Shown: one piece after another, positions 32,165-41,845 of the stretch | Position numbering within the stretch: position 1 is the first letter of the stretch | Layout: the number at the start of each line of letters is the position of its first letter | Origin: Kordia periserrulae | GTDB taxonomy: Bacteria > Bacteroidota > Bacteroidia > Flavobacteriales > Flavobacteriaceae | Assembly: GCF_003054265.1 (NCBI RefSeq) | Contig: NZ_QBKT01000006.1 | Span: forward strand, 1-64,000 | Reading direction: 5' to 3' | Length of the DNA: 64,000 nt | The notes under the pieces: generated by a model | What the model was told of the DNA's origin: nothing | Seen by the model: the letters and a program-made list of their open reading frames with translations, nothing else | The model's database searches: none | Translations under genes and position numbers: made by a program

Positions 32165-32642
32165 GAGTGACGCATTTTGTGAGTTTTTCTTTGATTCTGT
32201 GTACCATCACGCGAACGTTTTGGTGTGAATGTCCTGTGATGTCTGCAATTTCTTTTTGTGCCAAACCTTCCAGCACCAATAAAATAACGATTCGTTCGGT
32301 TTCTTTTAGCTCTTGGATGCACGCATACATTTGTTGTAAGCGCGTTTGGTGTGCTTTTTCAACTTCTACTACGTTTGTATCATCTTCCCGTATTTCGGGT
32401 AAACTGTAACTTCCTTTTTTATTTTTTCGAATGAATAGTAAGCATGTATTTACCGTAATTCTATAAATCCACGTTCCAATACTCGATTTGTTTTTGAATT
32501 GATCCAAATGCTCCCAAACTTTCACGAAGGTGTCTTGTGCTAAGTCTTTGGCAAGTGCCTCGTCGCCATTGACGTATCCGAGACACAGCCTGTAGACTTT
32601 TTCGTAATGATTTTGGTATATGTTGTTGAATTGGGTTTTCAA
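32154..32642 (-). CDS. ECF RNA polymerase sigma factor
   Basis: 162 residues from TTG 32642. The frame stays open to another TTG at 32699, but those 19 codons are simply the heptamer repeat read through (KQIHKSTKNKEQKTKN). Regions 2 (YQNHYEKVYRLCLGYVNGDEALAKDLAQDTFVKVWEHLDQF) and 4 (KETERIVILLVLEGLAQKEIADITGHSHQNVRVMVHRIKEKL) are intact. No in-frame ATG exists near the start. Coupled to the downstream membrane protein. Confidence 0.88.
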   Translation of the reverse strand: MKTQFNNIYQNHYEKVYRLCLGYVNGDEALAKDLAQDTFVKVWEHLDQFKNKSSIGTWIYRITVNTCLLFIRKNKKGSYSLPEIREDDTNVVEVEKAHQTRLQQMYACIQELKETERIVILLVLEGLAQKEIADITGHSHQNVRVMVHRIKEKLTKCVTHGI

Positions 32643-32706
32643 GTTCTTTGTTTTTTGTTCTTTGTTTTTCGTCGATTTGTGTATTTGTTTAACTGACAAC
32701 TGACAA
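32641..32706. repeat. Heptamer tract at the sigma-factor start
   Basis: TTCTTTG-TTTTTTG-TTCTTTG-TTTTTCG (32644-32671), two 8-base steps, then AACTGAC-AACTGAC. It fills the space between the hydrolase stop and the sigma-factor start. Confidence 0.75.
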
Positions 32707-33549
32707 CTACTTCACTAGCTTCAAAACTTCTTTCAGAAACCAATCTGCTTGATCAAACATAATAAAGTGTGCCGAATTTTCAACGTATAGTATGTTTTTA
32801 TTGGCTAATTTTTGATATTGCTCTGTGTATAATTTTTCAACTTGTGGTTTTGGATAGAAATTTACGGATGCCATAATGGTTACAGGAATTTTTATACTTT
32901 GAATGTCCTTGCGTAAATCTAACTTCATGAGATCAATATACCCATTTACGTAGGTTTTTCGGTCTGCTTGCTCCATCCACGAAACGAGTTGTGGTTGTTT
33001 CTCTTTCGTCATGGTCATTCCGGCTGCCATTTGTGTTGCCATTTTGTGAAAAGCTTCGGCATCCATGGCAAGTTGTTGTTTGGCAAACGGATTGTCATAA
33101 CTTACTTTTTCCGGAGAGAAATCGGGAATCATCAACGCACCAATACTTGCCAATCCGTCCACAATAATGAGTTGTTTGTAGGTTTCTGGATTGTCTGAAG
33201 CCAACCACAATGCCAACGATCCGCCCATACTGTGTCCAATAATCGTAGGTTTTTGCAAATCTTTACGTTTCACGTAGTTCGCAATATCGTTTTTGATGGT
33301 TTTTAGCCAAGGCGATTCAATTGCGGGAACGTTTCCGAATCCTGCAAAGGTAAACACATGACATTCGTGCGTTTTGGAAAGTTCTTTTACCGTTGCTTCC
33401 CAAACTTCGCCTGTACAGCTAAAGCCAGGAAATAGTAATACAGGATTTCCTTTTCCCGATACTTCTACTTGAAAAGCGGTTTCTTGTGATTGCATGGTGC
33501 AACTCACAAAAACGGCGAATAAAACGATTAATTTTCTAAAGGTTTTCAT
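32707..33549 (-). CDS. Exported alpha/beta hydrolase
   Basis: 280 residues with a signal-like N-terminus (MKTFRKLIVLFAVFVSCTMQSQ). Alpha/beta-hydrolase fold: oxyanion segment LLFPGFSC, nucleophile elbow GHSMGG (Ser107), C-terminal catalytic His261 in ENSAHFIMFDQ. Substrate unknown. First in line with the ECF sigma factor on the minus strand, separated by a 60-bp heptamer tract. Confidence 0.88.
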   Translation of the reverse strand: MKTFRKLIVLFAVFVSCTMQSQETAFQVEVSGKGNPVLLFPGFSCTGEVWEATVKELSKTHECHVFTFAGFGNVPAIESPWLKTIKNDIANYVKRKDLQKPTIIGHSMGGSLALWLASDNPETYKQLIIVDGLASIGALMIPDFSPEKVSYDNPFAKQQLAMDAEAFHKMATQMAAGMTMTKEKQPQLVSWMEQADRKTYVNGYIDLMKLDLRKDIQSIKIPVTIMASVNFYPKPQVEKLYTEQYQKLANKNILYVENSAHFIMFDQADWFLKEVLKLVK

Positions 33550-33852
33550 ACTGTTTGTTTTTTTGATTTTCCCTTTAGATACCGTTTTTTGAAAATGTTA
33601 CAGGTTGATGTACGATTTTTTGATTGACGATTGTAGATTTGGATCTTGGATCTTGGGTCTTGGGTTTTTGGTGTTGGGTTTTTGGTTATTTTTGGATTTG
33701 TCTTAACTCTTAACTCATCACTTTTAACTTTTTTGGCTCTTGGCTCTTGGCTCTTGGCTCTTGGCTCTTGGCTCTTAAAAAGTAATTTTTTTACTGTACG
33801 TTTCCTTAGTATTCCTTGCAACTTCTCAATCCTCAATACTAACATCTCAAAA
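33550..33852. repeat. Heptamer tract upstream of the hydrolase gene
   Basis: Non-coding. TTGGATC-TTGGATC-TTGGGTC-TTGGGTT (33639-33666), more TTGGGTT words, CTTAACT words, then six TTGGCTC units (33733-33774). Third locus for the TTGGCTC word, with yet another copy number, and ending in CTCAATC-CTCAATA steps. Confidence 0.8.
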
Positions 33853-35553
33853 CTAACTACTCTCCAACCGTTTCTGCAATTGATTGATAAAATACGAAGG
33901 CTTGATTCCTGTGGTTTTGTGAAATGCTTTGGAGAAGGATTCTGTATTGCCGAAACCTGCTTCTTGCGCGATGGCTTTGATAGTGTAATTTCTGAATTTG
34001 GAGTCTTCTTTTAGTTTGGAAATGACATATTCGATGCGTAAATCGTTGATATAGCTGCTGAAATTCTTTTGATAGTGTCCGTTAATGACTTTCGACAGAT
34101 ATTTTGGATTGGTGCCTAGTTTTTTGGCAAGTTCCGTTAATGAAATTTGTTTGGTAAATTTTTGAGATGCTTCAAATGCTTCTAATTGTTGTAAAATGGT
34201 TTCTACGATTTCTTCGGGAACGTCAATGTCTTTCTTTTTAGACGTTTCTTTTTCTTTTGTTTGATTGAGCGTATTTCGATTCCGCTCAATGCTCATAATA
34301 TTTTCAAAACGTCTTTTATAGTATTTTTGACGACGAAATGCCGCGACCAACACACCTAAAATGACCAACAGAATAGCACTGATCGCAGCAAAACTATATT
34401 TCCAAGAACTTTCCTTGGCTTTGGCTTCTTCTACCAAACGATTGCGTTCGGCAATGGCTTGTGGTGTATCGAATTTTTTGTTGATAGTTTCTGTAACATA
34501 CGTATAGGTAGAATCAATAATCTTATCTGTTTCTATTAAGCGGTCATAATATTTTATTTGATTTTGAACGTCATTTTTACTTTTATAATATTCGATAATA
34601 TGCTCATAAGCATCTCGCATTTCAGGGAAAATGTCTTTGGTTACTTGGTAGATAGAATCTGTTTTTAGGAAATGAAAGTGTGCTTTTTCAGGTTGGTTGA
34701 GTTTTCCGTAGCTTTTGCCTAGATAGTAATTACTCATTGCTTTTCCGTGATCATTCCTGTATGGTAAAGCTTTTTGAAGGCTATCAATAGCTGCTTGGTA
34801 GTTTTTAAGAAAATATTGAGCTTGTCCTGTCATGGAAATAAAATCATAATAGCTAAGAGTATCAAGTGTATTAATTGTTTCTTTTATCCCTTTTTTAGAA
34901 TTTAATAAGCTTTTAATATGGTCATTAGTGTTAATATATGCTGATGACAAATTTTTTAGGGCATTTAAATATCTATTTCTATAGTGGATATTTTTATCTT
35001 TTAAAGAATATAAAAAATCCACAATTTCTATTTGATATTTTAAAATATTCTCACTGTCTTTCCAATTTGAATTTAAACTAACTATAGCATTACGAACATC
35101 TAATTCTAACCTTATATTTTTTGTCTGTTTTAAATACTTTAAAGCAATCAATAAATTATCAAGTGATTTTTGATTTTCTCCAAATATATATAAGCAATAT
35201 CCCTTAAAATAATAACCTATAGCTGGGAATTTTTTGTGTCCTTTTATATTCTTAGTAATATTAATTATACTGTCAGAATATCTTATTGCAATGCTATCAC
35301 TACTATAAACTGCTTTTAAAAAATAAGCTTCAGCTATTTTAAGAGTATCTTTATCATTATTTGCTCGACTTAAAAATTCATCAATAAATAAATCTCTTCT
35401 TTGAATATTAGAACTTTGATTTTTAAAAATGATTTTATCTAACTCTTCATAACTATACTTCGCCAAAGAATCATTTTCAGTTTGCGCATTTAAAAAGGTA
35501 TTCAAACTAAAACAACAAAAAAGAAAGAGGATAAAAGGGGATTTTGGGTTCAT
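33853..35553 (-). CDS. TPR-membrane-AraC hybrid regulator
   Basis: 566 residues: signal peptide (to NAQ, about 24), a periplasmic array of tetratricopeptide repeats (about 30-350), one membrane helix (YSFAAISAILLVILGVLVAAF, near 390-410) and a cytoplasmic AraC-type DNA-binding domain at the C-terminus (LTELAKKLGTNPKYLSKVINGHYQKNFSSYINDLRIEYV; IKAIAQEAGFGNTESFSKAFHKTTGIKPSYFINQL). A one-component transmembrane regulator type common in Flavobacteriia. Signal and targets unknown. Its DNA-binding end is closely related to the short regulator at 1428-2165. Confidence 0.9.
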   Translation of the reverse strand: MNPKSPFILFLFCCFSLNTFLNAQTENDSLAKYSYEELDKIIFKNQSSNIQRRDLFIDEFLSRANNDKDTLKIAEAYFLKAVYSSDSIAIRYSDSIINITKNIKGHKKFPAIGYYFKGYCLYIFGENQKSLDNLLIALKYLKQTKNIRLELDVRNAIVSLNSNWKDSENILKYQIEIVDFLYSLKDKNIHYRNRYLNALKNLSSAYINTNDHIKSLLNSKKGIKETINTLDTLSYYDFISMTGQAQYFLKNYQAAIDSLQKALPYRNDHGKAMSNYYLGKSYGKLNQPEKAHFHFLKTDSIYQVTKDIFPEMRDAYEHIIEYYKSKNDVQNQIKYYDRLIETDKIIDSTYTYVTETINKKFDTPQAIAERNRLVEEAKAKESSWKYSFAAISAILLVILGVLVAAFRRQKYYKRRFENIMSIERNRNTLNQTKEKETSKKKDIDVPEEIVETILQQLEAFEASQKFTKQISLTELAKKLGTNPKYLSKVINGHYQKNFSSYINDLRIEYVISKLKEDSKFRNYTIKAIAQEAGFGNTESFSKAFHKTTGIKPSYFINQLQKRLESS

Positions 35554-35903
35554 GAAGTTTGTATCGGTTTTTGTAAAGATAGGAAATGATGGTTTACAAA
35601 AGTTTGTTTAGTTCTTTAACGTGTTTTTTTCGATGAAAATTGCATTTCGACTCCGCTCAATGCTCTAGAATATCACTTGATTTGACGGTTAGGAAACTAT
35701 TTGAAACATCGTGGCAAGAATTTTATGGAAATTTGTGGCAATCTGTTGGTTTCAAATACGAGTCTGAAATGTGATTTTGGCAGATTATTTCGTCGTTCCT
35801 CCTGGTAATGACGAATCATAGACGATGAAAACAAAAAACCTCATGTTTCCATGAGGTTTTGTATATTATTTGTGAGTACACTGAGGCACTCGAAGTGTAT
35901 GTC
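35554..35903. other. 350-bp intergenic region before the ATP synthase end
   Basis: No gene. It contains a CGACTCCGCTCAATGCTC fragment near 35648-35665, in the style of the CG-rich intergenic repeats, a short CGTCG...TGACGAA motif near 35792-35815, and the atpG terminator. Confidence 0.4.
35835..35860 (-). terminator. Terminator of the ATP synthase operon
   Basis: AAAACCTCAT / ATGAGGTTTT, perfect 10-base stem with 6-nt loop and T-rich tail on the minus strand, 44 bp after the atpG stop. Confidence 0.8.
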
Positions 35904-36764
35904 TTAGCCATTCAACGCTTCCGCTCCACCAACGATTTCTAAGATTTCGTTTGTGATGGCTGCCTGACGTGCTTTGTTGTACGTCAACGTTAAAGAATCT
36001 CTTAGTTCGGCAGCGTTGTCTGTTGCTTTGTGCATCGCTGTCATACGCGCTCCATGCTCACTTGCAAAAGAGTCTCTAATAGCTTTGAATAGTTGTGTTT
36101 TTAATGACTTTGGAATTAACTCTTCTACAATTTTTTCTTTTGATGGCTCAAAAATATAATCCAATTGAACATTCTCATCCGATTCCATTGGTACAATTGG
36201 TAAAAATTGTTCCGTCATGACAATTTGTGTTGCTGCATTTTTGAATTTGTTGTATACAATCTCAATTTTATCGTACGAACCTGCTTCAAACAAATCCATT
36301 AGTTTTTGTGCAATTTCTGCGACATTATCAAACGTTAAATCATCAAATACCTCACTGTGATTGTCAATGATGGTGTTAGATTTTGATAAAATATCATTTC
36401 CTTTTTTACCAATGGTCAACACGTCTACTTGCTTTCCAGCGTACACATTATTGATAAGGTTGTTTGATTGCTTGATAATATTCGTGTTAAACGCACCACA
36501 CAATCCTCTGTTAGATGTAATAGCTACAAGTAATACTTTGTTTACGTCGCGCTGTGCAGCAAATTTACTTCCGCTATCTGCATCCAACGTTGCGCTTAAG
36601 CTTTGTAGTAGTTCTGTTAGTTTGTTAGCATACGGACGCATCGCAGTGATAGCGTCTTGTGCTTTTTTCAACTTTGCAGCCGATACCATTTTCATGGCAC
36701 TTGTAATCTGCATGGTTGATTTTACAGAACTAATTCTATTACGTATTTCTTTTAAGTTTGCCAT
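35904..36764 (-). CDS. atpG: F1 ATP synthase gamma subunit
   Basis: 286 residues. N-terminal coiled-coil MANLKEIRNRISSVKSTMQITSAMKMVSAAKLKKAQ and C-terminal helix LTLTYNKARQAAITNEILEIVGGAEAL are the family hallmarks that form the rotor shaft; ITSNRGLCGAFNTNI is the conserved middle motif. Last gene of the operon; separated from atpA by a four-helix-bundle gene. Confidence 0.97.
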   Translation of the reverse strand: MANLKEIRNRISSVKSTMQITSAMKMVSAAKLKKAQDAITAMRPYANKLTELLQSLSATLDADSGSKFAAQRDVNKVLLVAITSNRGLCGAFNTNIIKQSNNLINNVYAGKQVDVLTIGKKGNDILSKSNTIIDNHSEVFDDLTFDNVAEIAQKLMDLFEAGSYDKIEIVYNKFKNAATQIVMTEQFLPIVPMESDENVQLDYIFEPSKEKIVEELIPKSLKTQLFKAIRDSFASEHGARMTAMHKATDNAAELRDSLTLTYNKARQAAITNEILEIVGGAEALNG

Positions 36765-36770
36765 CTTTTC

Positions 36771-36804
36771 AAGTTATGAGTTAAAAGTGCTGAGTTATGA
36801 GTTT
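36771..36804. repeat. Short heptamer tract before atpG
   Basis: ATGAGTT, an 8-base step, TGAGTTA-TGAGTTT. It sits between the four-helix-bundle gene and atpG and runs into the end of the former. Confidence 0.45.
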
Positions 36805-37130
36805 TTTAGTATTGCTACTAGTATTCTAATTAACTCTTCACATTTATTCATCATTTCTTCTGGTATTTGCCTTCCTGTAGCTTGTAGTATCTCTAACCAA
36901 TACTTTGTTTCGTCAGCTTCTTTGAGAGCAATCCCAAATTTGTGTTTAAAATCTTTTTTACTAACTCCTCTTTGCGCTTCTCTTGTATTGGCTCCAATAC
37001 TAGTTCCGCTTCTGAGTAGTTGTGAGGCTAGTTCGTAGTCTTTAGTTACTTTTAATTGGTCGCAAAATTTTACAATTTCACAAGCAAATTCAAAGCTTTT
37101 TCTTCGTATCGGACTATCCTCTAATGACAT
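36795..37130 (-). CDS. Four-helix-bundle protein (S23/IVP family) inside the ATP synthase operon
   Basis: 111 residues, same family as 5711-6064: LASQLLRSGTSIGANTREAQRGVSKKDFKHKFGIALKEADETKYWLEIL. The frame is intact. It lies on the operon strand between atpA and atpG, which are normally neighbours, with about 30 and 80 bp spacers that are themselves heptamer tracts. So it looks like an inserted cargo gene tolerated in an essential operon. Function unknown. Confidence 0.88.
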   Translation of the reverse strand: MSLEDSPIRRKSFEFACEIVKFCDQLKVTKDYELASQLLRSGTSIGANTREAQRGVSKKDFKHKFGIALKEADETKYWLEILQATGRQIPEEMMNKCEELIRILVAILKNS

Positions 37131-37178
37131 TTATTTCGTTATCAGTTTTAGAATTTAGAGCTTGCGTTTGAAACAAAC

Positions 37179-37207
37179 TCTAAACTCATAACTTCTTAAC
37201 TTCTAAC
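37179..37207. repeat. Short heptamer tract between atpA and the inserted gene
   Basis: TCTAAAC-TCATAAC, one extra T, TCTTAAC-TTCTAAC. Lies right behind the atpA stop on the minus strand. Confidence 0.5.
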
Positions 37208-37211
37208 TAAA

Positions 37212-38789
37212 TTAGTTATATTTCGCAGACATCTCTTTACAAACTTTTGTTAAGGTGTCTGTAACTTCGTCTGTTAGTTTTCCTGCTTTTAGCGTGTCTA
37301 ATACGTCTCTGTGCTTAGCGTTTAGGAATTCGATGTAATCTCTTTCGAATTCTTTTACTTTTTCTACAGGAACGTCTCTTAATAAGTTTTTAGAACCTGC
37401 GTAGATAATTGCAACCTGATCTTCTACCGTATACGGATCGTTTTGTGCTTGCTTTAAGATTTCTACGTTACGCTTTCCTTTTTCAATTACGTTTAACGTC
37501 GCTGCATCTAAGTCAGAACCAAATTTCGCAAAGGCTTCTAATTCACGGAACTGCGCTTGGTCAAGCTTTAAGGTACCTGCAACTTTTTTCATTGATTTAA
37601 TCTGAGCCGAACCTCCTACACGCGATACCGAGATACCTACGTTAATCGCTGGACGCACACCAGAGTTAAATAAGTCAGACTCTAAGAAAATTTGTCCATC
37701 TGTAATCGAAATTACGTTTGTTGGAATATAGGCTGATACGTCTCCCGCTTGTGTTTCAATGATTGGTAACGCTGTTAACGATCCACCACCTTTTACGATT
37801 GGCTTTAATGATTCTGGTAAATCATTCATGTTTTTCGCGATATCATCATCCGCAATTACTTTTGCAGCACGCTCTAATAAACGAGAGTGCAAGTAGAAAA
37901 CGTCTCCAGGATACGCCTCACGTCCTGGTGGACGACGTAATAATAACGATACCTCACGATACGCAACCGCTTGTTTTGACAAATCATCATACACGATTAA
38001 TGCAGGACGACCTGTATCACGGAAATACTCTCCGATTGCTGCACCGGCAAATGGTGCATATACCTGCATTGGCGCAGGGTCTGATGCGTTAGCCGCTACA
38101 ATTACTGTATACGCTAAAGCGCCTTTATCTTCTAATGTTTTTGCAATGTTTGCAACGGTAGATGCTTTTTGCCCTACAGCTACATAAATACAGAATACTG
38201 GCTCACCTGCATCGTAGAATTCTTTTTGATTCAAAATCGTATCGATACAAACGGTAGTTTTTCCTGTTTGACGGTCACCAATTACCAACTCACGTTGTCC
38301 TCTACCTACTGGAATCATCGCGTCGATTGACTTGATTCCTGTTTGTAATGGTTCGTTTACAGGTTGACGGAAGATTACTCCTGGTGCTTTACGCTCTAAA
38401 GGCATTTCGTATAACTTACCTCCGATAGGTCCTTTACCGTCGATTGGGTTTCCTAAGGTATCCACTACACGTCCTACCATTTCTTCTCCTACCTTAATTG
38501 AAGCAATACGTTGTGTACGCTTTACCGTAGCACCTTCACTAATTCCTCTAGAAGGTCCTAATAATACCACACCAACGTTATCTTCTTCAAGGTTCAATAC
38601 GATACCTTCCATGCCTGTTTCGAATTCTACTAATTCTCCGTATTGAGCGTTAGCTAATCCGTAAACACGAGCGATACCATCACCTACTTGTAGTACAGTT
38701 CCAACCTCATCCAATGAAGCTGTAGCTTCAAATCCTGAAAGTTGTTTTTTTAATATTGCTGATACCTCAGCAGCTTTAACTTCTGCCAT
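37212..38789 (-). CDS. atpA: F1 ATP synthase alpha subunit
   Basis: 525 residues, full length. Walker A GDRQTGKT, the [43 protein letters not shown] block and SDLDAATL are all conserved. Non-catalytic nucleotide-binding subunit of the F1 hexamer. The catalytic beta subunit (atpD) and epsilon (atpC) are not in the window; in Bacteroidota they usually lie elsewhere. Confidence 0.98.
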   Translation of the reverse strand: MAEVKAAEVSAILKKQLSGFEATASLDEVGTVLQVGDGIARVYGLANAQYGELVEFETGMEGIVLNLEEDNVGVVLLGPSRGISEGATVKRTQRIASIKVGEEMVGRVVDTLGNPIDGKGPIGGKLYEMPLERKAPGVIFRQPVNEPLQTGIKSIDAMIPVGRGQRELVIGDRQTGKTTVCIDTILNQKEFYDAGEPVFCIYVAVGQKASTVANIAKTLEDKGALAYTVIVAANASDPAPMQVYAPFAGAAIGEYFRDTGRPALIVYDDLSKQAVAYREVSLLLRRPPGREAYPGDVFYLHSRLLERAAKVIADDDIAKNMNDLPESLKPIVKGGGSLTALPIIETQAGDVSAYIPTNVISITDGQIFLESDLFNSGVRPAINVGISVSRVGGSAQIKSMKKVAGTLKLDQAQFRELEAFAKFGSDLDAATLNVIEKGKRNVEILKQAQNDPYTVEDQVAIIYAGSKNLLRDVPVEKVKEFERDYIEFLNAKHRDVLDTLKAGKLTDEVTDTLTKVCKEMSAKYN

Positions 38790-38803
38790 CTTTATTTGAA
38801 ATT

Positions 38804-38831
38804 TAGATGTTAGCTATTAGATATTAGATAT
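38804..38831. repeat. Heptamer tract between atpH and atpA
   Basis: TAGATGT-TAGCTAT-TAGATAT-TAGATAT, four exact 7-base steps within a 63-bp gap of the operon. Confidence 0.65.
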
Positions 38832-38852
38832 CTGTCCTAACTTTTAGTTTTA

Positions 38853-39389
38853 TTAATTTTGAGAGAAAGTTCGTTTGAGTGTATTTAATTGGTTTGCGAT
38901 GCTTGCATTGTATTGCAAATCGCCCACGCGTAAAATAAATCCACCAATGATACTTTCGTCGATTTTGTTTTCTATGGTTACTTGGTTTCCTGTAAGGTCT
39001 TTTACCTTTTGTAATACTTTATCTCGCAATACATCTGTTAAAGGAACTGCTGTAGTAACTACTGCTTTTTCTTTTCCTTGAGATGCATCGTATAAGATTC
39101 CGTATTGTGCTGCTACATCACCTAATAATTTAACACGCTTGTTATCAATTAGTATGTTAATAAACTCTTCTGTAATGGAGTGTCCATTTTTAAAGATATC
39201 TTGTAATGCTGCTTTTTTTAGTTCTTGCTTTACGATAGGACTATTGAGCACCACTCGTAACTCTTTGCTACCTGCAACAGTTTTCACGATGCCATCCATA
39301 TCTTTAGCCACAGCTTCACCTGCATTCTGCTCCTGTGCAAGCGCCAAGATTGCTTTTGCGTAACGTATTGCTGCTCTAGATCCTGCCAT
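38853..39389 (-). CDS. atpH: F1 ATP synthase delta subunit (OSCP)
   Basis: 178 residues. MAGSRAAIRYAKAILALAQEQ at the start and the C-terminal VTIENKIDESIIGGFILRVGDLQYNASIANQLNTLKRTF are typical of the delta/OSCP subunit, which joins the stator stalk to F1. 11 bp from atpF. Confidence 0.95.
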   Translation of the reverse strand: MAGSRAAIRYAKAILALAQEQNAGEAVAKDMDGIVKTVAGSKELRVVLNSPIVKQELKKAALQDIFKNGHSITEEFINILIDNKRVKLLGDVAAQYGILYDASQGKEKAVVTTAVPLTDVLRDKVLQKVKDLTGNQVTIENKIDESIIGGFILRVGDLQYNASIANQLNTLKRTFSQN

Positions 39390-39400
39390 AGTATTACTAA

Positions 39401-39901
39401 TTAGTTTAATGTAACATCACCAAGCATTTTGTCTACTAGTGATAATTGCTTCTTTTTATCTTCTAATTCACCACGTACAACTTTTTCTGCAATTTCTACA
39501 GAGATTGTTGCTACTTGGTTTTTTAATTCTGCCAAGGCTGCTTGCTTTTCACTGCGGATGCTTTCTTGTGCTTGTGCAATCATTTTGCTAGCCTGTGCTT
39601 GTGCTTCTTCTTTTGCGTCTGCAATCATCTTATCTTTCATTTCACGCGCTTCTTTTAACATTCCTTCTCTTTCTGCACGCGCTTCTTTTAATAACTTTTC
39701 GTTATCAGACTGCAAGTTTTGCATTTCTTTCTTAGCATTTTCAGCAGCATCCAAAGCAGCTTGAATACCAGATTCTCTTTCGTTAAGCGAATTCATAATC
39801 GGCTTCCAAGCAAATTTTACCATTAAGAAGATTAAAATCAACAGAATGAAGGTCTGCATGATGAATAATCCTGGTGAAAAATCGTTAAATAAACTTTCCA
39901 T
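39401..39901 (-). CDS. atpF: F0 ATP synthase subunit b
   Basis: 166 residues: one N-terminal membrane helix (LFIMQTFILLILIFLMVKFAW, about 11-31) followed by a long charged coiled coil (ALDAAENAKKEMQNLQSDNEKLLKEARAEREGMLKEAREMKDKM...). Forms the peripheral stalk as a dimer. Confidence 0.95.
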   Translation of the reverse strand: MESLFNDFSPGLFIMQTFILLILIFLMVKFAWKPIMNSLNERESGIQAALDAAENAKKEMQNLQSDNEKLLKEARAEREGMLKEAREMKDKMIADAKEEAQAQASKMIAQAQESIRSEKQAALAELKNQVATISVEIAEKVVRGELEDKKKQLSLVDKMLGDVTLN

Positions 39902-40002
39902 TTTTATGTATGTATGTTTCTAATTTTTATTCAATTTGTGTAAAATAGCTTCTGCAACCAACCGTTACAGAAAGCTATTTTATTGTTTTAATAGCTTTGT
40001 GA

Positions 40003-40215
<213 letters not shown>

Positions 40216-40230
40216 TTAAACAAACTCTTT

Positions 40231-41364
40231 TTAGTGATGCTCGTGTTCTTCTACTGCCATACCGATAAACAATGCAGATAACATGGTAAAGATATAGGCT
40301 TGTAAGAAGGCAACTAACACCTCAATTAATGCGATTAATATTGATAATACTATTGATAATCCTGTAGAACCGACTGTTCCTAAACTTTCTCTCATCACAA
40401 ACATGATTGCAATCAAACTCATCACAACAATGTGACCTGCTGTAATGTTTGCAAACAAACGTATTAATAAGGAAAAAGGTTTGATAAGGAATGCTCCAGC
40501 TAATTCAATTATTGCCAAAATCGGTTTTACAAATACTGGAATTCCGTCCATCCACAACATGTGTTTCCAGTAATGTTTGTTTCCGCTTGCTGTATAAATG
40601 ATTAATGTAAAGATTGCCAACGCAGCTGTAACCGCAATTTGACCTGTTACGTTAAAACCAAGCGGTGTTAATCCTGCCAAGTTTAATAACCAAATAAAGA
40701 AGAACACCGTTAATAAGTATCCTGTAAATTTTCTATAATGTTTTTCTCCAATGTTTGGACGTGCAATTTCGTCTCGCACATAAATTACCAATGGTTCCAA
40801 TGCGCGACCAAAACCTGTAGGAATACTTTTTTTCTTGTATTGTCTTGCCAATCGAATAAACCAAAACAACATTAAAAAGCCAACCACTAAAATTCCAAAT
40901 ACACTTTTTGTGATTGAAAAATCTAAAACTTTGTGCGCATTAGTTGCATGATGTTCTGCATCAAAATCAACTTTTGACGCACCAGCGTCTAATTCATAAA
41001 TTTTACCGTGAATTTTTGCCAATTTCACATTTCCAGCAGTTACAATTTCTTCACCGTTATCATCGTGATGGAATTTAGAAGACATGAACGTTTTCAAACC
41101 TTCGCTTGTCCATACGATTACTGGCAATGGAAAACCAACATGTTTTCTTTCGCCTGCATCGTTTGTATAAGAAAATAACGTGAAATCGTGTGCATCTTGA
41201 ATGTGGTGTTGAATATATTTATCAACTTCAGACTTGGTATCAACCACACCACCATCATTTTGATTGTTGTCTTTTTTACCAGAATCACTAGCAAAACTTT
41301 GAAAAGAACATAGCGCAATTGCCACTAGTGTTAATAACTTGATAGATTTTTGTACTATCTTCAT
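40231..41364 (-). CDS. atpB: F0 ATP synthase subunit a
   Basis: 377 residues from ATG 41364; a TTG-started version is five residues longer. It begins with a signal-like stretch (MKIVQKSIKLLTLVAIALCSFQSFAS) and has about 130 extra N-terminal residues before the conserved membrane part. The C-terminal helices hold the essential Arg region (KPFSLLIRLFANITAGHIVVMSLIA). The long N-terminus is usual for Bacteroidota AtpB as far as I recall. Confidence 0.95.
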   Translation of the reverse strand: MKIVQKSIKLLTLVAIALCSFQSFASDSGKKDNNQNDGGVVDTKSEVDKYIQHHIQDAHDFTLFSYTNDAGERKHVGFPLPVIVWTSEGLKTFMSSKFHHDDNGEEIVTAGNVKLAKIHGKIYELDAGASKVDFDAEHHATNAHKVLDFSITKSVFGILVVGFLMLFWFIRLARQYKKKSIPTGFGRALEPLVIYVRDEIARPNIGEKHYRKFTGYLLTVFFFIWLLNLAGLTPLGFNVTGQIAVTAALAIFTLIIYTASGNKHYWKHMLWMDGIPVFVKPILAIIELAGAFLIKPFSLLIRLFANITAGHIVVMSLIAIMFVMRESLGTVGSTGLSIVLSILIALIEVLVAFLQAYIFTMLSALFIGMAVEEHEHH

Positions 41365-41403
41365 AATTGATTTATTCAAAAATTACCCTTCGTAAATTCT
41401 GCG

Positions 41404-41411
41404 CAAAATTA
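41404..41411 (-). promoter_or_regulatory. Possible -7 box upstream of atpB
   Basis: TAATTTTG on the minus strand (TAnnTTTG), 40 bp before the atpB ATG, in the 82-bp gap after the AtpI-like gene. No good -33 element at the usual distance. Confidence 0.35.
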
Positions 41412-41446
41412 AACAATTAATTATAAATACAGCCTTTTTTTTAACT

Positions 41447-41845
41447 TTATTTCGGAGAATGGTTTTTGTTTAAGATTTTGATCATAAAATGGACTTCCAA
41501 AATCAGGAAAACCAGCATCGGAATGATGAGTGAAATACGTTGTGTGTTGGAGAGTTTTTGTCCTACAAATAAGATATTATAAAATGCAATGCAAAAGATG
41601 ATAATTTTTAACACAAACGAACCTAAGTAAATGAATCCCAATTGCGGACGTAATTTTTCGTTATTGGACAACAACGCAAAGACTACACAAAGTTGCAGCG
41701 AAAAGAACGCGTGAAATGCATATATTTTTCGCAAGGAAAACCCTAGCGATATTTCCTGTGATTCTATGTAATAATTATGTAGAAAATCACCCAAGAAAAA
41801 CAACAATCCAAACGCTGTGATGTATATGAAAATTTGTCTAATCAT
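41447..41845 (-). CDS. Four-helix membrane protein, AtpI-like position
   Basis: 132 residues with four hydrophobic helices (about 5-22, 45-62, 70-95, 105-125) and few charged residues. No motif recognised with certainty. It overlaps the AtpZ-like gene by 8 bp and precedes atpB, the place where atpI usually lies, so a role in c-ring assembly or Mg2+/Ca2+ handling is a guess from context. Confidence 0.7.
   Translation of the reverse strand: MIRQIFIYITAFGLLFFLGDFLHNYYIESQEISLGFSLRKIYAFHAFFSLQLCVVFALLSNNEKLRPQLGFIYLGSFVLKIIIFCIAFYNILFVGQKLSNTQRISLIIPMLVFLILEVHFMIKILNKNHSPK

Noticed and set aside
36361-37038. 225-codon plus-strand ORF opposite atpG and the four-helix-bundle gene
   Set aside because: Antisense shadow of two clear genes; the product shows no domain and crosses a gene boundary.
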